A stretch of DNA of 64,000 nt from Catenaria anguillulae PL171 (GCA_002102555.1 MCFL01000035.1:124001-188000); one strand, 5' to 3'. Counted from the stretch's first letter, positions 1-10,809 are shown. The notes: generated by a model from the letters alone, not told the origin. A program made the numbers and translations.

Positions 1-566
1 TGGTTGGCGAGTCAAGCGGACCAAACCAAAATGAGTGAGCCCAAGTTGGCCGAGATCTGTCGCTTGCCAGCCATGCATGGGCAAGTCCATGTCCTGGCGC
101 ACCTCGAATCCAAGCTCAAGGCGGCCCAGCTGAGTACAGCTGCCAGACGCATCCAATCGTTCTCGCTGTCACGCATGGGCATCTCGGATGCGTCCAATGG
201 CTGGTATCGGCCTTGGATAGCGGCCAGCTGTTTTCTCGTCGCTTGATGTCCAACGGTATGTTCACTGAGGCTGCCATGAAAGCTGTGACAGGCGGGCATT
301 TGCATGTGGTCGAGTGGATGCTTGCCGATTCAACACCCGCCCCCGCACTCCTGCGCACAAATCGTGTCATTTCAGTGGCGTTCGAAAGTTGGATCGGTCC
401 AATAGCTTGATCTACTTTATGCTGAACGGTTTTTCGCGGCATCGTCAGATACATCAGTGGAAGCAAGTTCCATCGACTGGACACTGCAGCCAAAAAGGGC
501 TTTGTGCATGTGTTTGAATGGTTGGAGTGGCGCAACAATGCCTCGGGGAGTGAGGTAAGCAAGTAA
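1..566 (+). pseudogene. Ankyrin-like repeat protein, 3' remnant
   Basis: Three short frames on the plus strand carry ankyrin-like repeat units: AVTGGHLHVVEWMLAD near 280-330 and AAKKGFVHVFEWLEW near 486-530. The last frame ends at a TAA at 564-566. The frame changes between units and no continuous reading exists, so this looks like the decayed 3' part of a gene that began before the window. The sequence GAGGTAAGC at 551-559 would also fit a splice donor, so a spliced live gene cannot be excluded. The repeat style matches the genes at 15-17 kb and 54.8-56.5 kb. Confidence 0.55.
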
Positions 567-904
567 CAGTGTCCAAGGGTGTCGAGCGTGCAAGCCTGCG
601 AGGGTTCGCGGAGGGTTCGCGGCTCGAGTGAGTGAGCGAGTAAAGGGTTTTGTTGTCGTTTCTCATTTTTTTGTCATTTCAGTCATGCTACATGTCCGTT
701 TTCCGTTTACCTGGAGCTCACATTCATTGTGCATTTCTGCCAAATCAGGGGGTATGACTCGCGATCAGCTCTCGCGTGATCTTCAAAGAATACTGATCAG
801 GGTCGGGGAAATGGGTGTGGGGGATCGGATCATTTTTCAGTGTTTTTCCGAACAGAGCTTTTGTAATTTTCGATCATATACCTTAGGATAACAAGAGAAC
901 ACCG
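567..904. other. Intergenic, upstream of the DUF71 gene
   Basis: No coding sequence seen. The stretch from about 640 to 900 is the presumed promoter and leader of the plus-strand gene starting at 905; no clear TATA box was found. Confidence 0.5.
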
Positions 905-2149
905 ATGACCATGTATCGCCCACGCCTCGCACTGTGCTTTACGGGCGGCAAGGACTCGACCCTGGTGCTGCACCTGCTGCTCAACCGGCCCGACCTTCTC
1001 GTCACGGCCCTCCACCTCGACGAACAGCCCGCCACCTCGCCCGCCCGCCCGCCGCCCTCCATTGTCCTGGCGGACGATGCGACTGCCCAGCAGCTGCCGT
1101 ACCAGCTCGCCGCGCTCGTCACATTCACCCCACCCAACCCGTCATTTTTGTCGCACCCTGTCCCCGCAATCCAAGCCGCCGCGGCCGCCATGGACTTGCC
1201 ACACATCACGGCCGTCGTCAAAGGCCCCGATTACGCTGCTTGCTATGCGGCGGCCATTGCAAGGTTGAATGTCGATGTGCTCGTCACGGGCGATATGCTC
1301 GATGTGTGCTCTGGGTTCATGCGGCGTGCTGCTGCTGCCGCCGACGTCCACATGTGGTGTCCGCTTTGGGGCATCAATCGCAATCTACTGTGGGACTTGG
1401 TTTTGGATACATTCAAGCTCGAGCCCGTGTTGACGTGCGTGCATGTGAGAAAGTTTGTGGGCACGTGGACCGACGACGTGGCTTTGGCCGGTAACGAGTC
1501 TGCGAGCACGTCGAGCTTGTCGTCATTGGACGATAGCGAGGCGACCGAGGACGAAATGTCGACATCGTCGGGGCCGGATACCATCGCAACCGGCAAAAAG
1601 GCGATTCGGTCGTCATCCGAAGAAGATCCGTTTGCTTCGAGCAGCAGTGACTATTATGAAGAGGACGCTGATGTTTCTTCGCTCTCAACATCGTCCTCAT
1701 CCGCTGCCTCCGCCGCCGTGCAACAACGCCGCATTAATCCTCGCCGCACCCGCGCGCAACAACAGCAGCCAGCTCAAGCCGCCAATTCGCACGCGGATGT
1801 GGACGACGAAATCGCACACAGCACGGACCCGGCCCAACCGCTCATGACCCGTGCCCTGGCGCACGCGCACCTGCTTGTTGGCTCGACACTTACCCGCGAC
1901 GTGGTCAACAACTGGTTGCGCCGTGCGGCGCGCATGGATGGCGTCGATCTGGCGGGCGAAATGGGCGAATACCACACCATGGTGACAAACGGTGCCCTGT
2001 TCAAGCGCGGGCGCGTGGATCTTGGAGCCGTGGCAACACCCCCAGGCAAGGCGGGCAAGGTCGGAAAGTGGGACACGAGCGTGGACCCGTCAGGCGAGTA
2101 TGTGTATTTGATGACCCCCAGGCAGCCTACCGTGGTGCCAAAGGTGTAG
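905..2149 (+). CDS. DUF71/ATP_bind_4 family protein (diphthine-ammonia ligase-like)
   Basis: A 414-aa intronless protein. The N-terminus carries a PP-loop ATP-binding motif (FTGGKDST, residues ~12-19). Further along are the family motifs VTGDMLDV and PLWGINRNLLW (~140-170) and a C-terminal GEYHTMVTNGALFKRG (~350-366), which matches the GEFHT..DGPLF signature of DUF71. In DPH6-type enzymes this fold activates diphthine for amidation on elongation factor 2, in the cytosol. Between the two conserved blocks lies a ~120-residue Ser/Asp/Glu-rich, low-complexity insertion absent from typical ~220-aa family members. The start at 905 is an ATG followed two codons later by a second ATG. It could instead be another DUF71 paralogue, since several subfamilies exist. 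Confidence 0.75.
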   Translation: MTMYRPRLALCFTGGKDSTLVLHLLLNRPDLLVTALHLDEQPATSPARPPPSIVLADDATAQQLPYQLAALVTFTPPNPSFLSHPVPAIQAAAAAMDLPHITAVVKGPDYAACYAAAIARLNVDVLVTGDMLDVCSGFMRRAAAAADVHMWCPLWGINRNLLWDLVLDTFKLEPVLTCVHVRKFVGTWTDDVALAGNESASTSSLSSLDDSEATEDEMSTSSGPDTIATGKKAIRSSSEEDPFASSSSDYYEEDADVSSLSTSSSSAASAAVQQRRINPRRTRAQQQQPAQAANSHADVDDEIAHSTDPAQPLMTRALAHAHLLVGSTLTRDVVNNWLRRAARMDGVDLAGEMGEYHTMVTNGALFKRGRVDLGAVATPPGKAGKVGKWDTSVDPSGEYVYLMTPRQPTVVPKV

Positions 2150-2591
2150 ATGACTCGTCTCAAGGTGTTTGTTTTCCGTCCGTCCCTTGTTTGTTCCAAT
2201 ATCTTTCTCGTTTTATCACTCCTTTCTCCTCCTTTACACATTGTACTCCTCTATTCCCTCTAAAGCTCCCTTTTTTTGGATTCGATGTCTGCAAACATTC
2301 TTGCAATTGCCCTACGGCCTCACTCGTTCAACGATGGACATATCACCTTGTACAAAGGTTTTGGCCATGGGAAGGGACAGTGGGTTGGGGTTATCGAAGG
2401 TGTTGTAGCGTTCGCACTGTTTGCACACGCGGAAACGGAGTTGCTTTTGCCAACCTGGCCGCGAGCAACGGACGGACGATCAGTGGCAGACCAACCCATC
2501 TGGGGCCATTTTGCATGTGAACTTGAGCCAACTTGCAAGTACTACATACTCTCAATGCAATACACTCACCATCCTTGCAAACACGTCCACC
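2150..2591 (+). other. Intergenic, upstream of the 7-TM gene
   Basis: No supported gene. An open frame begins around 2421 upstream of the chosen ATG, but its residues before 2592 look random. I treat it as leader sequence. Confidence 0.4.
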
Positions 2592-3628
2592 ATGCAAGTG
2601 CCAGCCGAACTCCAACCAGCCCTCGTCAACGTGCTCGTCACGTCCATGTTGACGGGCATCAACATAGCCATGTTAGCCCATCAGCTCTTCAACCGTCAAT
2701 TTGGCAGGGGCAAGCACATGCTCAACTTGCATCTGTTTCAACTGATACTGAGCCTCGCCAAGAACATTCACATGGTGCTCTTGTCCGGCTTTACCATGTT
2801 TGACTGCAAGTCGCTGGCCATGTCTGAGTTTGTGATCTACTTTCTGTGGGTACCCGCCATGGAATCCGTGCTGTTTCTGCGCGCGCGCACCTTCAGCGAA
2901 TACCCACGCATCACCACGGGCATTGTGGTGGTGTTATGGATCATCCGTGTGTCGATGGGCATGTACGCATCATCCACAGTGGTCGCATTGAGCCCGCCAG
3001 GGTCTATTTGCGAGTTTTCCAGCGACTGGTCCATTGGCGACTACACCCTGATTTGCCTGTTTCTCTCCGAGGCAACTATGTTTGCTGCATTTGCACATCG
3101 CACGCTCGTCATTGTGCGTGACACGTCGGGCGTGCTCCAGGAGCGACACAGCGCAAAGTACAGAAACTTGCTAAGGCATGGGTTTGTCGCATCATTGGTC
3201 CTGATTGCCAGCTTTGCCATCCAGAGCCAGCTCGTCAAGTTGCCCGTGTTTGCGCCATACACGCTGTCCCTGTTCATTTCGCAAAACATGGTGGCGGCAC
3301 AGTGGTGGCGTTTGTGCTGGACGATACGCGCAACTTGTATCGCAAGCAGCCGGGCGGGTCGAGGAATCAGTTGGCGCATCATGGCGTCAAGGATACGGCT
3401 GCAGTGCATACTCACTCGCATGGCGAGTCGGCTGCATCGGGCGGCGAGCAACATGGCTCGCAGGTGCACAGAGTGCCCTCGACTGTGGGGAAAACGCACT
3501 CAAGCGGTCAGCGGGAACAGCTTGCAGCAACGAACATGGTCGGAATTTGCATCCGGGCGATGGCCATAGCCCAAGTCATGTTGTACCTGTTGGGTCAGAT
3601 TGAATTCCCGCAGTTCATAGCAGTTTGA
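2592..3628 (+). CDS. Orphan seven-transmembrane protein, single frameshift
   Basis: Starting at the ATG at 2592, the frame encodes seven hydrophobic segments: about residues 10-33, 42-66, 78-98, 108-128, 160-180, 200-222 and 230-246. This gives a GPCR-like seven-helix topology with an extracellular-style N-terminus. Near 3295 the reading must shift by one base to continue as FVLDDTRNLYRK and a hydrophilic His/Ser/Gln-rich cytoplasmic tail ending at 3628; without the shift the frame runs into random sequence. I cannot assign it to a named receptor family. The helices contain no frame breaks, so the single shift may be a sequencing indel rather than a pseudogene lesion. Confidence 0.6.
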
Positions 3629-3807
3629 AAGGAATACATGGAATCCCAGACAAGACCAGGAAACATGGAAATGCATTCAAGGGTGAATTAAGGCACCCGC
3701 AACAGAACACAAAGAAGAGACAACATAGGGATCTGTGCATGAATCCCTCGCGTAGCAGGCAATATGCAAGAAAAGGACTAGAACAAGAGCATGCGCGAAA
3801 ACTGAAC

Positions 3808-6320
3808 TCAAGGCACAACCTCGCCACCAATCACGGCCTCCTCGACCTCTGCCTCTGCGACATCCCCCGAGCCCAAGGCCTTGCTGGCGCCTGTCAACCC
3901 AACCGCCGCCGCGGAGTCGGCCACGCCATCCACCAACGCCACCTCATTGGCCTTGACCCCAACGCTTCCTACGGGCAACCCGCCCGCGGGCGGCACCAAT
4001 CCCGTGGCACTCACGGGCGCGCTCACGGGCTCAGGCTCAACCACCGTCACCTTGACGCCAGGGTCTGCGCCGGCCTCGGCCACATCCACCTCAAGCAAGT
4101 GCGGCTTGTTGACATTGTACACAAACTCTTCATCCTCATCGCCTTCTTCGCCTTGCTCCTCCTCCAGGTGCGCCTGGCCGTCGCCGGCGCCATCGCCATC
4201 GCCATCCAGCACGTGCAAAGGGAACGCAAGCTCGCGCTTGCCCATCACCGGCGACTCTTCCATAATCACGGGTTTCGGACTACTGGGTCCCGCCGAGCTC
4301 ACGGGCATCACCTCGGACACGCCTGCAAGCCTCACCTCGCCGCGCTTTGGTGTCGTGTGCAAAGGCGAATCTGGGAATGCACTGGGCGCGACCGCCGATA
4401 CGGCCGTGGCCTTGAGCTTAACGGCCAAGCCCGAAACGACCGACATGTGCAAGGGCGATGGCACATAGGCGTGCTGGCCGGGCCCGCTTTGCAGGTGTGG
4501 TGCGTGTGGTTGCGGGTGAACGGGCGTTGGGTGGACAAGCAGTTGGTCTGTGGACGCCAGGTTGGTTGAAGACGACGAGGATTGCCCGTTGATGGGCGTG
4601 GCGGCGGCAGACCGCAAGGGTGACGCGTTGTGTGACGGGTTTGGCGACGGCGACGTGTTGAGGTGGCCTAGGTTGTGTGACCGCTTTGTCCCAGCGTTGG
4701 ACGATTTGCGCGTGGGTGCGGGTCGGCGTGGGTCGCGGTGTGTGTCGACGGCCGGAATGTCGAGCTGTTCCCACGACATTCGGGTCAGGCTGTTGCATGA
4801 AAAGGTCGGCAAGAATACAATCAAGGTAAACGGGAGCGTACCGAGTACCGTTCCTCGTCACAGCCATACGCCCGAGGTGTAATTGAAATCACCGTGTGCA
4901 ACGGAATCTTGATGTATGGCAACTCTGCCAGCGGAATCTTCATAAAGTAGGCGTAGATGCACCGTAGGACGGCCTGATGTCCGATAATCAAGATGTTGCG
5001 CTGGCGCTCGAGCTCCATGATGATGGGCTCCAGCCTCACCACCACGTCATGGTACGATTCGCCGCCGCGATACCTGTACCTGAACTTGTCCTTGTCACGC
5101 TCAAGGTAATCCTCTGGATACTTGAGCTCAATCTCCTCGTACGTCATGCCGTCGCACACGCCCGCATCGAGCTCGTCCAGGGCCTTCCACGCGAGCTTGG
5201 TGTAGGGCAGGTAGGCTGCCGTCTGCTGCGTGCGCTTTAGGGTCGAGGTCCACACGGTGAGTTGCGGAAGGTCGAGCGGGGTGTGTGTTCCGTCGCTGGG
5301 CAGCAGCGCGGGCGTTGTGGAGCCTGAGGCAGTACCACTGGGGCTGGCGCTCGAGCCCGGGTGCGGCGGGTGCGGGAGGTTGGCGCCTTGCAGTGCGCGA
5401 CGGATGACGGCTGGAAGCGATTTAGCGTACAGTTGGCCACGTGGCGACAGGTCAGAGTCGCCGCCGAGCAGACCGAGTTGGTTGTAGATGGATTCGCCGT
5501 GCTGCACACAAGAGCAAAGGCGACAAAGCGTTAAGGTCAGTGGCTGAGTTGCCAACATGGACAACAAGAATGATGGGCAACCATACGCGAGAAAACAAAA
5601 TGCGCCTGGGCTGAGTGTGCAAGTTCATCAAAAAGTAGACAATCCTCGATTGCAACCAGCCCTTGATCAAGTTGACAATGACGAGCGACCCGACATTGAT
5701 GAGCTTGATAAAGGACAAATCCTGCTCGGTCAAGGTCTCGTACGACTTTTCGTAGTGCCTCATCCTGGCCTTGAAGTCCTCTGTGGCCGTCTCTGGGTCC
5801 ATGCCAGCGTAATCGGGCCCTGAAATCTTGACTTCGTGAATGTTGTTGATGATCACCTCTGGATCGTGGCAAATCGACTCGATAAAACCACATCGACGCC
5901 GTGCTCCTTGCACGCACTCACAACACGCTCGCGGCGCTCGCGCGTCGTGTTTGTCGCGTCAAAGATGGCCACGCATCCGTCGTCTTCCTCAAACCACTTG
6001 AACATGTCGGCCAGGGCCATGCTAGCGGCCTCGTTGCGCAGGACGATGGCTTCCTTGTTGGTCGGGTCGAAAAAGTCGGAGCGGCAGTTTGTGCCTGCGG
6101 TTTTGCGGCGGTATTGGCCAACGTTGAAGACGCGGCACGAGGTGCCCATCCAGGCGAGGTACCGCGACACTTTTTGCGAAATGTAGGTTTTGCCGCGAGC
6201 GGGCAAGCCGACCATCTGGGTTGACAAGGGGGAGTGAGTGTTGGATACAAGGAAGAGGGGACGTGAAAGCGATTGTAACAGTCCGCGTACCACACAGGCC
6301 AGCTTGTGGTTATTGGTCAT
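3808..6320 (-). CDS. 6-phosphofructo-2-kinase/fructose-2,6-bisphosphatase (PFKFB), 4 exons
   Basis: This bifunctional cytosolic enzyme makes and breaks fructose-2,6-bisphosphate, the activator of glycolytic PFK1. Exons (minus): 6320-6291, 6215-5587, 5501-4849 and 4789-3808, with GT/AG introns and matching phases; about 764 aa. The kinase half has the Walker A loop GLPARGKT across the first junction, FNVGQYRR and FDATNTTRERR. The phosphatase half has the catalytic histidine in R|HGES at the second junction, the acidic pocket DELDAGVCDGMTYEE and the second histidine in GHQAVLRC. AVDTHRD closes the core. The last ~300 residues are a Pro/Ser/Glu-rich tail with no known domain. One base is missing in an A4 run at 5884-5887 (minus-strand T run); restoring it rejoins the frame between VDVV and FIES, so I suspect a sequencing error. 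Confidence 0.92.
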
Positions 6321-6704
6321 GGTGGTGTCAACGGAAGCAGGTTAGGTTGGATGGACTCGTGACTGGTTGCGTTATGTTGGGGCTGGGCGACGCGGGGCAG
6401 TGCTGAGCTGAGCGGGAAAGCGGTTAAGAAAACGGGACGTAATTCGTTGAATGCTTCAAGTGGCTGTGCTCTTGGGACATGGCTCGCTTATAAGTCGGCT
6501 CCAATTGCAAGTCCAAAAGATTTCAACATGCATAACTTCTACACTGGTTAGACATCTGTTGGCAGCAGTCCTCCGATCCGCCGTGTGCCGATCCGATTCT
6601 GTCTGCCGAAATTATCTCATGTGTCTTTACACCTGTGTATATTTGCAGAACATATTCTCAACGATGATTGCCATGACTTGCAATTACCATTAAAAACACT
6701 CACC
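6321..6704. other. Shared 5' region of PFKFB (-) and MIC19 (+)
   Basis: A 384-bp intergenic stretch between two divergent genes, so probably a bidirectional promoter. No coding sequence; no clear TATA. Confidence 0.5.
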
Positions 6705-7467
6705 ATGGGCAACGCAAACTCAAGGGCCAGCTCGTCGCCCGACCCAATCATCTTCACCAACCCGGCCGCCGCCGCCAACGTCTCGATCCGCTTCAACGAG
6801 TCCCTGCTGCGCCAGCTCGAGGCCAACGCCAACTCTCAGTCTCCCCACCACCACAATGATACTGCCGACAACCATCAACACCAGCAACCCGTAACTCCCG
6901 CCGAGCCCGCCGCCGCCTCGGGCCCAACCCCGGCCCAGCTCGAGGCGCTCATCCAGGACGAGGTCAACCGACGTGTGGCTGCGCAGCTCGAGCAATCCCA
7001 ACTCACCCAGGGCGTGCGTGCCGACCACCGCGCGGATTTGGACTCGCAAACGGCGTTGCGGGAGGCCGACGACTTGTTGCACCGGTTGGGCAGGGTGTCG
7101 CTGCCCACGCCAGAGCCCAATTTGGAGTGCTTGGCGGCCCAGGAGCAATTGGCGGCGTGTTTCAAGTACGTTTTCGACGCCCTTGCTGTGTCTGGCAGAT
7201 GATGAGAAACCTGTCACGAGACCAACTGTGGTGTTGACTGGAAACCCTGCATGGACCACCTCTTTTTTTTTCAGGGCAAACCCGGGACGGTCGTTGGATT
7301 GCTGGCGAGAGGTGGAGCAGTTCAAGGCTTCGCTGAAGAAGGTGCAGCGGGTACGTGCTTTCAGGTGCCACTTGCCAACCCGAGACGCATAATTGCTCAA
7401 AGTGAATGCATTCTTGTACTTGTACTTGTGTGTGTAGGAATTCATGGAAACCGCAAGTCTGCTCTGA
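6705..7467 (+). CDS. MIC19: MICOS subunit Mic19 homologue (CHCH domain), 3 exons
   Basis: Exons 6705-7165, 7275-7350 and 7438-7467 give 188 aa with consistent phases. The protein starts MGNANSR, an N-myristoylation-type glycine as in Mic19/CHCHD3. A central DUF737-like helical region follows (QLEALIQDEVNRRVAAQLEQ). It ends in a CHCH-type module with a CX9C pair at residues ~142 and 152 and a third cysteine at ~163 in LDCWREVEQFK. Fungal Mic19 has this reduced cysteine pattern. The protein should sit on the inner mitochondrial membrane facing the intermembrane space, organising crista junctions with Mic60. The intron before exon 2 ends in a T-rich tract and CAG. Confidence 0.85.
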
Positions 7468-8236
7468 ATCCAACATCTCGTCAATCTTGTGCTTCTCACC
7501 CGCTGCCTGCTCGACATTCCACGGCGATCGCATCATTATCATCCCAAGTAAATAATACAACACAATCAAGTTTCTTAGCTTTTCACACTGCTAGACTTGC
7601 GTCCCTGGTTCGTCAGGCCGCGTTAGCACAAATTCCGTGCACTCTGGTACAGACAATGGCGAGCCATTCATTTCATCAGAGAGCGAGCACATACGGGGGA
7701 GATTGCTGCATATGCCTGCACTGCACCATCACATGCGCACGGCCGAGATCGGTCCAGTCAGATACGCTCAGAACAGAAAATAGATGAGAAATTCAATGAT
7801 GACCCCTGTCCGCACCGAATGGTTGGGCAATGGGCAGCCCTTTTTTGTGTGAACGCGTTGAGTCGTGCTTTGTCGCGAGTCATCCCTGTGTGGAGGTGGG
7901 CTGAAGAGTATACCTGCGCATCCATGCTGTACGCCAGTAAGCAGGCGCCGCTTGAAGCCCTTGCCAGGCTCTGGTGAGTGAGATGCACCCACATTCCTCG
8001 TTGTGCACAAGGACACATGACTGAGCCAGGGCAACAATGTGGCTGTCATTGGCGTCTAGATCACACCAGCCGCGGTGGGGAAATCGGTTCCAGACCACAC
8101 TCGTTGAACACCATATTACCTGGCCGTGTGAGACAGATACTGTATGCACCTTGTACCCTGGGGATGAATGGTGCGAGTACGTATGCTTGTCCCTACCGAC
8201 AAGGTTCAAGTCCCGCAAACCAGACTTCATCGAGGG
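7468..8236. other. Intergenic, no gene seen
   Basis: About 770 bp with only short unsupported frames on both strands. The right-hand end is the promoter of the surface-protein gene. Confidence 0.5.
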
Positions 8237-8242
8237 TATAAA
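8237..8242 (+). promoter_or_regulatory. TATA box of the surface-protein gene
   Basis: TATAAA in the context GAGGGTATAAAGTGC, 124 bp before the ATG at 8366. The spacing is ordinary for a fungal promoter. Confidence 0.6.
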
Positions 8243-8365
8243 GTGCCGGCATCATCCCCTCAATCCAAGTGCCAAGTCCTTTCATCATCATCCTTCATTC
8301 CCAGAGCAGAGCAGGACTCATCATTCTCATTCATCTTGATCCTCCAAATCTTTCCTCCACTCACA

Positions 8366-9178
8366 ATGCGCCCCTCTACCATCCTTTCTTTGCTCGCCAC
8401 CTCGCTCATCGCGTCCACGCTCGCGTCTGCTCTCCCTCAACCTCAAGACGAGCCCGCCGCTCCTCCCGCGCCCATCGACGACGACCAACCGCCCTCCGCG
8501 TCCGATGGGGCCGCCGTTATCGAACAACCCGCACCACCAGCACCAGCGCCAGAGCCCGAAACTGGCTCGACCGATGGCGCTCAAGGCAGCGCCGGATCTG
8601 GCTACGTGGGCGGCCACCAAGCTGGCGGCGGGTCGTCCTCGACCTCAGCACGTGCATCCACTACAAGTGCGGCCCGTGCGGGAACCACATCGTCGTCGGC
8701 ATCGCGTGCAGCTACGTCCACGGGATCCGCTGCACGGACGACTTCGAGGGCTCAACAACTGCCATGCCCAACATCATCGTCGGCCTCGCGCGCAACCGGC
8801 GCGTCAACGACCGCCAGGGCAGGGACGTCTACTTCGGCGCGTGCAACCTCAACATCTTCCTCGCGTGCAGCTACGGCCCCGGCCACGGGCGTGTTTGAAG
8901 GCGGCCGGTCAACCACGTCTGCTGCGGCCACGCGCACGGCACCTGCATCGTCCACATCGTCGTCGGCGCGTGCAACCACAACGGCCAGGCCCGGTGGCAC
9001 GTCTGTCGATGGCGAAAACTTGGAGCAGCAGTCGGGTGACAGCAAGAAGGCCGAGGAGGAAAAGAAGAAGGCAGAAGCCGCAAAGCAGCAGGAGCAGAAT
9101 GCTGCGGGCAAGGCACAGGGCGGAGCGAATGTTGCGCTTCTGGCTGCCGTCGGTGCAGGCCTGGTTGTATTTGCCTAA
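8366..9178 (+). CDS. GPI-anchor-type Ser/Thr/Ala-rich cell-surface protein
   Basis: A 270-aa intronless protein. Residues 1-24 form a signal peptide (MRPSTILSLLATSLIASTLA, then SALP). A Pro/Asp/Glu-rich spacer follows, then ~130 residues of imperfect Ser/Thr/Ala/Arg repeats such as TSTSARATSTSSSRAA, likely O-glycosylated. Next is a Lys/Glu-rich stretch (residues ~220-250), and the end is a hydrophobic tail, VALLAAVGAGLVVFA, typical of a GPI-attachment signal. No catalytic domain is visible. The architecture is that of wall or surface mannoproteins. Low-complexity coding makes the antisense strand open as well; the plus-strand signal peptide and tail identify the real frame. Confidence 0.8.
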   Translation: MRPSTILSLLATSLIASTLASALPQPQDEPAAPPAPIDDDQPPSASDGAAVIEQPAPPAPAPEPETGSTDGAQGSAGSGYVGGHQAGGGSSSTSARASTTSAARAGTTSSSASRAATSTGSAARTTSRAQQLPCPTSSSASRATGASTTARAGTSTSARATSTSSSRAATAPATGVFEGGRSTTSAAATRTAPASSTSSSARATTTARPGGTSVDGENLEQQSGDSKKAEEEKKKAEAAKQQEQNAAGKAQGGANVALLAAVGAGLVVFA

Positions 9179-9579
9179 GGTGTCACCATCCCTTCACAAG
9201 ATGTTTCTCTCAAGATAACAGAACGCGCATCCATGGCTGGTCCACGGGTGCCGGTGTGCTCTTTTTGTCGTTCGGGCTTGGAAAAGCTTTTTGTATCCTT
9301 TGTACATATGTGTATCTAACCTGTATCATATTTGCCTTTCTTTCACACGTTCAATTCATGTAAACTAAGTGTAATCGTGGGAATTGGCACACTACTTAGC
9401 TCATGAGCAACAACAACATTGGCGGGCACATGTGTATTGAGTAAATCACATTCGCCCGAATGAAATGAGTACAGCAATACCACGGTGGCCGTCAATCAAG
9501 CGAAGAAAAAAAAGGGAAAACGTCCAAACGTCATCCTTGTCCACCGTCCCAGCCGAGCCCAGACCAGACTACTCATGCT
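9179..9579. other. 3' intergenic between convergent genes
   Basis: Untranslated tails of the convergent genes at 8366 (+) and 9580 (-). AT-rich, no coding sequence seen. Confidence 0.5.
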
Positions 9580-10809
9580 TCAATACTTGATAAACCTGGG
9601 CGACCGCAAATGACTCAACACATAATCCTCAAACGCCTCAATCGTCATGGCCCACCGGCCGCCCTGCTTGCGTACCCCTTCACGGAACTGCCCGCTCGCA
9701 TCGCACCCGTACTTGCGCGCGTGCGCCGAAGCGGCCTTGTTTGGGTCCTTGAGTGATGGGGAAAACACGCCGGCCAGCGGACCTGCCAGGAAATACGTTC
9801 GGCCGTCGACACAAAACTTCTCGGGCTCTTTGCCGGTGAGTTCGGTCACGGCAGTAATGAGGCGTTGAGATTTAAGTTCGTATGGGTTGGCAGGTTTCTC
9901 GGTTGAGGTGTCGTCCGTATCGGTATCAGTGGCTGAGGCGGCGGGGTGGTTTTGGTCCGCAGTGGGCACAGAGTCAACGGCGGATGATGTGGACAGTTGT
10001 GACGCCAATGGGTCCCAGCCGCCGGTGCTTGGATGGCCCCAAGATGAGATGTCGGTTCGAGAGGCGGCCAGGGCAGGTGAGCATGACTGGTCCATGCGAA
10101 TGGGCTTGACCGCTGGCAAGGAAGACGATGCCATGGCCGACGGCCGGAAGGATTCAAAGGCTGCACGGGCAGCAGTGTGGGAAGTTGATTGATGCTGGGC
10201 AACCACGGACGGTGTCGACGGCGAGGAGGCCGTGCCAATCGTGTCCCGCAAGTGACGTGCATGCGACAGGAACGGGTCGTGGGCATGCTCTTGCTTGATT
10301 GGTTGGGATGGACCTTGACAGCGGTACTCGGACCCAATTGGTTTCTGCTGTTGATGCTGATGCTGATGCTGCTGCGGCTCATCTGTATACCGGCCCGCGC
10401 CTGCCATCAGCAATGCCGCCGCCGAAGGATGCACATCGTGATCGTGCGGGACGACCGACGGCTCGGGTGTGGCTGCCGACTGGACAAGCTGTGCCTTGTA
10501 CTCGGTCATTTCTTTGTCGAACTCGGCAATTTGCTCTGTCAGAAACCGCAGCTCCACCTTGATGGTGCGTCCCTTTTCTGCTGCCCGCTCCGTCTTCTTC
10601 TTTGCTTCTTCGACCGCTCGCTCGGCTTCGACTTGCGCTGCGCGGGCTTGGTTTTCGTCGGCTTCCACGGCCGCCAGCTCGGTGCGAAGGGACCATAGCC
10701 GCGATTCGAGGCGGATGCGGTTGAGGATGGTGTCCTGGAGCTCGAGCAGGGCCAGGGTTTGGTCGATTGCGGGCATTGGGGGCATTGCAGGCGAGCTGGA
10801 ATAGTGCAT
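9580..10809 (-). CDS. New-domain family protein A (coiled coil + conserved C-terminal domain)
   Basis: A 409-aa intronless protein from the ATG at 10809. Residues ~15-115 are heptad-rich and charged and should form a coiled coil (LESRLWSLRTELAAVEADEN). Residues ~115-300 are Gln/His/Ser/Thr-rich and probably disordered. The last ~98 residues form a compact domain containing DGRTYFLAGPLAGVFSPSLK, AHARKYG and WAMTIEAFEDYVLSH. The same domain ends the genes at 11380 and 43804. I do not recognise it as any named family. A nuclear regulatory role is possible given the coiled coil and disordered middle, but that is inference. It is divergently paired with the gene at 11380. Confidence 0.8.
   Translation of the reverse strand: MHYSSSPAMPPMPAIDQTLALLELQDTILNRIRLESRLWSLRTELAAVEADENQARAAQVEAERAVEEAKKKTERAAEKGRTIKVELRFLTEQIAEFDKEMTEYKAQLVQSAATPEPSVVPHDHDVHPSAAALLMAGAGRYTDEPQQHQHQHQQQKPIGSEYRCQGPSQPIKQEHAHDPFLSHARHLRDTIGTASSPSTPSVVAQHQSTSHTAARAAFESFRPSAMASSSLPAVKPIRMDQSCSPALAASRTDISSWGHPSTGGWDPLASQLSTSSAVDSVPTADQNHPAASATDTDTDDTSTEKPANPYELKSQRLITAVTELTGKEPEKFCVDGRTYFLAGPLAGVFSPSLKDPNKAASAHARKYGCDASGQFREGVRKQGGRWAMTIEAFEDYVLSHLRSPRFIKY

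Noticed and set aside
8752-9111. 119-codon minus-strand frame opposite the surface-protein gene
   Set aside because: Complement of low-complexity Ser/Thr/Ala codons; the plus strand has signal peptide and GPI tail.
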